Shown here piece after piece: positions 57,040-64,000 of a stretch of 64,000 bases of DNA. A program made the translations under genes and the position numbers. Every line of letters starts with the position of its first letter. Position 1 is the stretch's first letter. The DNA lies in the NCBI GenBank assembly GCA_964017125.1, contig OZ024908.1, positions 77,630,344 through 77,694,343 of the forward strand, in the 5' to 3' direction. Source of the stretch: Flabesymbios commensalis (Eukaryota > Annelida > Polychaeta > Terebellida > Flabelligeridae). The notes below the pieces were generated by a model, which saw only the letters and a list, made by a program, of their open reading frames with translations, did no database searches and was not told the origin of the DNA.

Positions 57040-58165
57040 TTTTGACCTTGAAATGACCTTGGTGTAAATTTAATATGACTTTGGTGTTATTCTTATCATT
57101 GATAGTAGTCTCTTTGAGCATTTGACTTATTTATGTAATACAATAATAGTTTATAAATATGGTAATACACAATTTTCACCACTTTTTGCTTCGAGATCGC
57201 GTATTTTGACATTTTGATGTCGATGACCCCTAGAGGTCACCATGGGTCAAATCTAGCTTACCTCCACAATTTAAAATAAAGAACAGGATATGTGCCGCTA
57301 ATGGTAGAAGTGTCATGCTTTAATTATAAAATGCACAATTGTTTCATTGCAGGAGCTTAACCACTACAATATTTTGTAGTATTTTGTGTATTTTGCCAAA
57401 CTTTCTGAAAAATTGATGCAGCCTGGAAATTAATTCTGGTATCCGTTATAAAAGTGAAAATAAATATTTTTTATGATTTTTGACCTTGATGTGACCACCT
57501 TGACGTTGTTTTTTGATGGTACCCCAGTAAAACATAATCATAACCCATGTCAGACTTCATAGCCCAATTATGCATCAATACTTTGCCATAGGAGCCCAAA
57601 CTGATGTTTAACAGCTGCTGCACACTGTAATTTTCCCGTCCAATTAAACATTTAGGAAGGAGTGTAGTAAGGGGAATACTAAGGGTGTATTTCTCCTCCC
57701 AAGTGAGATACTGCCCTCAATCTCCTGAAAGGAGCGTGGAAAAGATATGTGACCAAGACTGTGTCAAAACCAATCCTTTGTAATAGATGACTGCACCACT
57801 AGTATTGTTTAAAAGTGGATATTTTCACTATTTCTTACCATTTTGACCTTTAAATGACCCTAAAGTAACCTTGACATGACCTTGGTGTTATGTTTATGAT
57901 TAACAGCATTCTCTTAGAGTATTTGGCACACTTCTGGAATACAAAAACATTTTATAGATATCGTAATACACTGTTTTCACCACTTTTTGGCTTCGTAATT
58001 GGATATTTTGGCCTTTCGAGGTCAATGACCTCTAGAGGTCACCAGGGGTCAAATCTAACTTACCTCCACATCTTAAAATAAACTCCAGGATATGTACTAA
58101 AAATGGTAGAAGTTTCATGCTTTAATCATAAAATGCACAATGGTTTCATTATGGGAGCTTAACCA
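57040..58165 (+). repeat. Right arm of the large inverted duplication, with an extra direct copy
   Basis: 57490-58165 is the inverted partner of 51775-52500. In addition, 57040-57360 and 57850-58165 are direct repeats of each other (CTTACCTCCACA..TTAAAATAAA, GTTTCATTG.AGGAGCTTAACCACTACA). The repeats carry clusters of AAGGTCA/TGACCTT words. Confidence 0.75.
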
Positions 58166-59247
58166 CTACACTATAATACCGTTTTTTTTATATATTTAGG
58201 CCTACCAAATAAACTGAGAAACGTTACTAGAATCATTGATATCAGTGGTCCATGGTTTACTCCACATGCGCATGCATCCAACAAGTTAACAACGCGCTGT
58301 TCATACGTTCAATTATGTATATACATACATTTACGCCCTGCATGTTGGCAAAACCCTGTGCATTCGTTGTCAACTCGCCACGTTTTTAACAATCCGAAAT
58401 TTCATGCGTGGACTTTGCGCTGTGTATGTGTAACTAAAACCTGAAAACACAACGAGTATAGAGCGAATGCTCTACCTTTGGCTAACTTTAGCCTGGCGCT
58501 GGTCAGACTTTCTTATGATGTCTACATTCATACATGGAGAGACGCTCACATTTTTAGACATGCAGTACATGTGCGCAGAGGTTGACCACCCTGTAGAGAC
58601 TTCAGTTGTATTCGTTCTCACTGTAGTGGGGAGTACACCCTGCACGCAGGTTGAGGTTGACGCACACAATAAATAACTAGCGTTCATCCCGTAAAATCAT
58701 CAACGATTTATGACGCACGCCCACGAATCACAACGTACAGACAGAATTGTTTATATTTAGTGCACTTGATGTGCGTGATTGTATGTGTAACTGAGCCTTT
58801 ATGCGCATTGTGTCTTTGTGTAGAAGCTCACAACTAATTATCAGATATAATTTACACTAACAGTATATTGTGGGAATATTTATTGTTTGTGCTATTATTC
58901 CCTGATTGAAGCAGGCTATAGTGTGCATTTTTCAGATATAAGCATGTATATAGTATCATGCTAATGATACATCGCCATCGCCGTGGATTTTGGTTGCAAT
59001 TGATGGGCTTTTTACACGGTTTTTATATGTAATGATGCATATGACGGTATAAATTGTGCTAAATATAGACAATTATGTAATATATATATACAAGAACACG
59101 CAATCAACTGTTGACATAAAACAGAGGATAATGTTAAAGGGTTAGAAATTACAACAGATTTAATGGCCTACTTGAACGCTGCTGATCACTTTAAACATCC
59201 TAATATTTGATTTGTTTTACTTCACTAAGCGCTGGTTTGAATAATAG
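58166..59247. other. Non-coding stretch
   Basis: 58370-58800 is richer in GCGC and ACGC words and ends in CTGAGCCTTT, whose complement AAAGGCTCAG resembles the AAGGCTCC end at 50291. No coding frame is convincing. Confidence 0.35.
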
Positions 59248-59559
59248 ATCAGAGAAGCTTTTAGAGGAGTACTACCAAGGTCACCTTGGCTTACCACTCA
59301 TAGAAATGTTTTAACAAATCTGCATCACATCAGAGCTGGAAACAAAATAACGCAGACTGCATGCGACCGCGGTAAGCGGTACGCATCTATGTGATTTCAA
59401 TATATTCCAGACAGCCAGAACATAGTGGCAAATTTGCAGCGTCAAGTGGAGCATGATTTAGTCAAGGGCAGCATCCGTCAAGCAGAAAACGGCATCAATC
59501 ATTTTCCTTGCGATTTTCGCCGCCTGCTGGCGCAGTACAATGAGACAACACGACTTTAA
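59248..59559 (+). CDS. Two exon-like blocks, unknown gene or decayed ORF
   Basis: Block 1 (59248-59371) reads IREAFRGVLPRSPWLTTHRN and on to ITQTACDR in phase 1, then meets a GTAAGC donor. Block 2 (59411-59559) follows a TATATTCCAG acceptor in the matching phase and reads SQNIVANLQRQVEHDLVKGS, then HFPCDFRRLLAQYNETTRL and TAA. The phases agree, giving a 90-residue charged product with no membrane segment. The oddity is that the intron would be only 39 bp, unusually short for an animal. Alternatives: block 2 is the last exon of a gene with a distant upstream exon, or the blocks are parts of a decayed transposon ORF. Product not recognised. Confidence 0.33.
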
Positions 59560-60278
59560 CCAGGGCTTAGTATTTGCTGAATGTTTTGAATAGCATGCTA
59601 TTTAAGTCGGAAACAATCTATTTTCACAATCTGCTCAGAGTTTTTTTACTATGAGATTTATATCGCCTATATGGCACTTTAACTGTAGTTTGAACTGCAA
59701 TGTATGGCAATTATGTCATGTGTTACTTGATCGGATGAGAAAATGATACCTTATGCATTGGAATAGTGCTGTATTTCCCTATATCGCATTCAAATGAGCA
59801 CTGTTCGAATATCTTCAGATGTAATTCTTGCATACCTAAATGTTTTCTTTTATTGCTTTTGGAAAAAAACACATGTGTTTGGTGCTAAACCCAAGACTTA
59901 CAAGTACTCTATTAGGCAGTATTGGCATCTGATCAATATAAACATTTAACACAATTAAACGACTTCAACGTTATCACACCCATTGACGTAAAAGTGATTC
60001 TACGACATGTGAAATAAAATAAATGTCAGTTTGACGCACGATTCATACATATTTTGTTAGCCCAGGGTTGTTTTGAAGTCAAGTATAGCGAGATAATAAC
60101 ATGTTAGAAATATGAGTTGTCTGAAGGTTCAAAACTTAAATAAAACTGTGCCAAAAATGGCAGAGGGTAAAATAAAGTGACCTCGTTAAAGCTAACAATA
60201 TTAACCATAACACCTTAATATATGGTAGGCGTAGCTTCGAATTCGATGTTTTACGATTATTTTAAAATGATAAACTTA
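59560..60278. other. Non-coding stretch
   Basis: AT-rich; I see nothing up to the TTA that flanks the Harbinger element. Confidence 0.45.
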
Positions 60279-60538
60279 GGGGCGTATGCCCGAAACTAGT
60301 TTAGCTAACACGAAGTTTAGGCTTAACACGGTGTTAAGTTAAATCCTAAACCAGTGTTGTAACGCCGCGAAGCATACAATTTGTGTACACTTGCAGTGAT
60401 TTCCTCAGCGCCGAAAATGGGCACGTCCGACAAACATGATACGTTCCACCAATGCTGCTTTATTGTTCCTGCCAGCGTCGAAGACCACGGCACAACATTA
60501 ATTCATCAACGGCGTAGTGTCGTGTTTCCTAGGGAGCA

Positions 60539-60850
60539 ATGTACGAGGATGAGTGTACAAGAGGACTGCTGCTTGGGGATTCCGGGTACCCATGCTTGCC
60601 GTACCTCATGACGCCAATTGCTAGGTCAAAAACAGATAATGAACGGCATTACAATCTGTCTCATATAATAACCCGGATCATTGTAGAGAGATTGTTTGGC
60701 GTTTTAAAACGATTTTCAAGACGATTTGCATGTTTACACTTTGGCCTCCGCACCAAATTTAGCACCAGATTGATTTTAATAATTGTGGCTGTGTATTTTT
60801 ACAACATAGCAAGAAGACACAGGGAAGTTGCTAAAGTCAATGTTGATTGA
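60539..60850 (+). pseudogene. HARBI1-like transposase, C-terminal DDE remnant
   Basis: A 103-codon frame beginning MYEDECTRGLLLGDSGYPCL contains GDSGYP (residues 13-18, holding the second catalytic aspartate), LMTPIA, ERHYNLSHIITRIIVERLFG with the catalytic glutamate at residue 50, GVLKRF and a YNIARRH end. These are in the order usual for the second half of the Harbinger nuclease. The first catalytic aspartate and the N-terminal half are missing or unreadable upstream, so the ATG is only an internal methionine. TGA follows at about 60848. Confidence 0.85.
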
Positions 60851-61090
60851 GCTGGATGATGACCATGACAATGGTGATGACGTCATTGATCTTAATATGC
60901 TGCCACCCGTCAACCCACGAGGCAATTTTGTGAGGCAGCGCCTAGTCCAACGGTTTATTTGAGTACATAAGATACATTAATAATAATAATATTAAAATAA
61001 GTACTGCGCAATAAAATTTGCGAGATTAAATGATGAATTAATATTTACTTTTGATGACGCACAGTAGCATCTCGGATAATAAATGATGTA

Positions 61091-61184
61091 TTAACCCTAT
61101 CAGCACGGGGACCGTCTGTGGACGTCTGAATATAACGTACATAGACGTCAGACGTCTAAAGCGGTCCCTGTGCTGAAAGAATTA
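61091..61184. repeat. Small palindromic MITE with TTAA at its left end
   Basis: TTAACCCTATCAGCACGGGG at the left; the complement of the right end reads CTTTCAGCACAGGGACCGC. The centre is made of GACGTCTGA/CAGACGTC words. It lies within the Harbinger element. Confidence 0.6.
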
Positions 61185-61339
61185 GAAACATTATAATTGA
61201 CGTACACCCATAACACCCATAATGAAGATATTTATGATTATTTCAAATTGAAGAAATGATTAATGTCTTGGTTACCTCTTTATGCTTCATTTGGGTACAT
61301 ATGTTATGAGTGTACGGCAATTATATATTTTTTTAAATT

Positions 61340-61441
61340 TCTTTAGCGCGGGGACCACCGATAGACGTCTAAATGTGACGTCTATAGACGTTAGATTCAA
61401 GCGCCTTAACGTCAACAGACGGTCACCGTGCTGAAAGGGTT
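61340..61441. repeat. Second small palindromic MITE of the same family
   Basis: The left end CTTTAGCGCGGGGACCACC and the complement of the right, CCCTTTCAGCACGGTGACC, match the 61091 copy. The middle has GACGTCTATAGACG. The right flank TTGA is one change from TTAA. Confidence 0.6.
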
Positions 61442-62419
61442 GATACATTTTGTATTATCTCAGATGTTATTGCGCGTCATAAAAAGTATTTATATTTATT
61501 ATCTCATATTTCATACGAAATTAATAAATTTCATTGTAAAAGTTAATATTTATTGTAAAGGTTAATATTTCACTGCCATATGTATGTACAATAAAATCTG
61601 AGATAAGAAAAGATGTAATTAATTCGATTGGTATATTAGTATTATATTGCGATAGGCATGCATAGATGTGTGTATAATTTTGTTTGGTAAATCACTGATT
61701 TGAAAATGAAGAAGTTGATACCTGCAATGATTTGATTTGCATTTCTATCAAATATAAAAAAAATATGTTATAATGTTGAATTTTTTCTAATCACTCAACG
61801 CAATTATAGTATTACATGGATAATTATGATAATTTAGCTATTTTTATGATTCGATTTCAAATTACTATTGCCATCAACTTCTTTAACCTAATGCTTAAAC
61901 CACCCCCTGAGCAGGGTTAATTTCTGGCAACATAACACACTGGTTTATCATCGTGTTAAGCCTAATCCAGCTTCTGGCATACGGATTAGCGTTAACCTGA
62001 AGGCTACAACACTGTTATAGCTAAACTCTCACTAACCTAGCTTCGGGCATACGGCCCTTAGTGTCTAGGCCTTAAGGCCATATTTTGTAGCTAGAAGTAT
62101 ATTCTCGTGATGCTTCATTTTTCTACTATTCTGAACACTTGGGGATCTCTCGCCCTTTTACATCCAGCTTCTAAAGCATCCTAATCTATCATAGCACCGT
62201 TTTAGATTATGTGGCGAATCGTGTTTGAATCTAGTGTATTATGTTACATTTGACAAGGCATCTGTAGAGTCTTCTTGTGTTTTTATAAACTATTTAAAGT
62301 ATCATCTAAGAATACCATCACCCATCTCTCATGCTGAAGTAGCAACATAACGTTGATGATTATCTCACGGCCCTAATTAGCATCCTCAAATTAACTTATT
62401 GTACATAAACAGACCACAG

Positions 62420-62879
62420 CAATCTATCAGTCTTGTGAGCTCCTGAAGTGATCCATTGGTTGCCAATAGCAATCTATCAGTCTTGTGAGCTCATGAAGTG
62501 ATCCATTGGGTGCCAATAACAATCTATCAGTCTTGTGAGCTCATGAAGTGATCCATTGGGTGCCAATAGCAATCTATATCAGTCTTGTGAGCTCCTGAAG
62601 TGATCCATTGGGTGCCAATAGCAATCTATCAGTCGTGTGAGCTCCTGAAGTGATACATTGGGTGCCAATAGCAATCTATATCAGTCTTTTGAGCTCCTGA
62701 AGTGATCCACTGGGTGCCAATAGCAATATATCAGTCTTGTGAGCTCCTGAAGTGATCCATTGGGTGCCAATAGCAATCTATCAGTCTTGTGAGCTCCTGA
62801 AGTGATCCATTGGGTGCCAATAACAGTCTATCAGTCTTGTGAGCTCCTGAAGTGATCCATTGGGTGCCAATAGCAATCT
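62420..62879. repeat. 50-bp tandem repeat, about 9 units
   Basis: The unit starts CAATCTATCAGTCTTGTGAG and ends GATCCATTGGGTGCCAATAG. Units are nearly identical; a few carry a 2-bp insertion (CTATATCAG). High similarity means recent spread. Confidence 0.97.
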
Positions 62880-63872
62880 TTTTTAATTTGATGCATTCAT
62901 AGTAAACGCTCGTGCCGATATATGAATATGTGAGGTGGAATAGACGACTTTATAATGACTCATATTATACCCATAATATTTATATTTAGCGACCTTTTAC
63001 ATGTTTTTGGAGGCATAAATGGCATCGACAATCGTGTGCCAGACTTCTGTAGGCCTACTGAACAAACCATATCAAACACACATGCCTCGGGACAACATCT
63101 TATTCAGCTTAACAATAAGAACTCCTCAATTCTCAGTAGTATCGTCTCGGACCAATATAGCGATATCCCATGTTTTCTATAATGATTCATATAATAATAA
63201 TACTAATGTAATTTTGACAAGGATGTTTAAGGATTTAACATACCTCTTATTCCATTATCATATCCTGTTTATCTGTTGTAGGTTCTGTCAGACTTGTCTA
63301 ATATGGCTACTTACAGCCATCACTACAAGTTGTTAAATATTTCTATTGCCTATTATACCCTAAATTGTTAATAAAGTATAAAAACGTTTTCATTTGACCG
63401 ATCGTCAAGGATGCTGATTTTCAACTGAGCCATTCATTATATATTTAGCATTTGAATAGTGAATATATTTTAATAATAATAGCTAATTCCCAAAATTTTC
63501 ACATTTGTCATATTGATTTTTAAATTGCATTTACTATCAATAGGTCCCTAGCAGAGTACAATAAAAAAATTCAAGTGTGGGTAATATTTTGCTAGATGTT
63601 TATCATTATCTCGTTGCCAGATAACAATTTTTTGTTTATGTTTTGAAAAATGAAGCTTATGTGTAGATGGTCAAATATAACTGACCTAATTAGTGTATTG
63701 CAGCGACTGAAAGCAAAAAATAATCTTGAATCTACATTTTATATTTTGAAAATAAATAATAAATATTGATACATTATAGCACATCGTTGAACTGACAAGT
63801 ATGCTAGTTATCATTGCAAGGAAATATGGTATCCACCAACATTCTATATTTACTACGGACAACATTAATTAC
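62880..63872. other. Mostly non-coding stretch
   Basis: Overlapping plus-strand frames at 62955-63182 and 63019-63336 are somewhat protein-like (HVFGGINGIDNRVPDF) but lack splice or family support. Otherwise AT-rich with nothing recognised. Confidence 0.35.
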
Positions 63873-64000
63873 CTTGTTGTTGGTGGGTAAGCTTTTGAAC
63901 AAGCCAATTGTTAGCTTCTAGTTCATCCATCATCAACCGCTCAGTGAGAAATGATGAATGACATACCACCTGCAGTACAGGATTGTCTGACATTGGCGGC
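63873..64000 (-). CDS. Partial coding exon at the window edge, unknown gene
   Basis: The minus strand is open from the window edge to a GTAATT donor at 63867-63872. The frame reads MSDNPVLQVVCHSSFLTERL and then MMDELEANNWLVQKLTHQQQ, ending in phase 1. The methionine may be the true start or internal; two in-frame codons precede it before the window ends. The sequence is hydrophilic with a helix-like second half. The next exon should lie to the left on the minus strand, but I could not find it. Product not recognised. Confidence 0.4.

Larger units (their letters stand above)
60279..62057 (+). mobile_element. PIF/Harbinger-type DNA transposon, internally decayed
   Basis: The left end GGGGCGTATGCCCGAAACTA and the complement of the right end, GGGCCGTATGCCCGAAGCTA, match at 17 of 20 bases, and both continue with GTTTAG/GGTTAG. 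TTA flanks both ends (60276-60278, 62058-62060). Subterminal inverted blocks follow: AGGCTTAACACGGTGTTAAG on the left, and AGGCTTAACACGATGATAAA in the complement of the right at about 61960. The coding relic is a HARBI1 C-terminus at 60539-60850. Two small MITEs (61091, 61340) lie inside. Its ends differ from those of the 47314 element, so it is a separate family. Confidence 0.88.

Noticed and set aside
62420-62879. CRISPR-like array
   Set aside because: The 50-bp repeats are directly adjacent with no unique spacers; it is a plain tandem repeat in an animal genome.
62955-63336. Two overlapping plus-strand frames
   Set aside because: Partly protein-like but in competing frames, with no start context, splice sites or known motif.

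Overview
This is AT-rich, repeat-dense, intron-type metazoan DNA. A tRNA-derived SINE, several non-LTR retrotransposons, PIF/Harbinger-type DNA transposons, palindromic MITEs, satellites and one intron-free class A GPCR all point to an animal genome. The frequent AGGCCTA-type words and the repeat mix recall marine invertebrates such as echinoderms, hemichordates or amphioxus, but I cannot fix the species from the sequence alone. There are no bacterial operons, no CRISPR array, no free-standing tRNA or rRNA gene, and I recognised no LTR or Polinton element.

Layout. 1-8 kb: a fresh SINE with a perfect 15-bp target duplication, a degenerate minisatellite, two copies of a short palindromic MITE (ends CCCAGCAAACACGAG), a second SINE and decayed tandem repeats. 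9.4-12.1 kb: a decayed LINE and a CR1-like LINE remnant. 15.1-15.5 kb: an (ATTC)n microsatellite. 17.2-20.9 kb: a near-intact copy of the 9.4-kb LINE family, on the minus strand, with one in-frame stop between two long open stretches. 22.6-23.0 kb: a possible small two-exon gene. 25.3-26.6 kb: a 31-bp minisatellite. 28.6-29.9 kb: the GPCR, the only host gene I am sure of. 30.0-31.4 kb: exon-like segments upstream of it on the same strand.

32.7-49.7 kb is mostly transposon debris: a LINE 3' fragment, a TA-flanked inverted-repeat element, a 2.1-kb foldback element, a 23-bp minisatellite, a 145-bp tandem repeat split by a SINE, and a 2.4-kb Harbinger derivative (TAA target duplication) carrying a degraded HARBI1 N-terminus, into which a 365-bp TTAA-flanked hairpin MITE has inserted.

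51.7-58.2 kb is the most unusual part. Two diverged arms in inverted orientation bracket a 2.4-kb array of about 110 copies of a 21-bp unit built on the palindrome CCGTTATAACGG, and the array itself flips orientation near 54,281. 59.2-59.6 kb: exon-like blocks. 60.3-62.1 kb: a second Harbinger element (TTA target duplication) with a HARBI1 C-terminal fragment and two nested MITEs. 62.4-62.9 kb: a 50-bp tandem repeat. The right edge cuts a likely minus-strand coding exon.

The genes do not form a pathway; the window reads as intergenic/intronic DNA shaped by transposition around one receptor gene. Candidate exons rest only on reading frame, splice signals and protein-like composition, and their confidences are set low accordingly.
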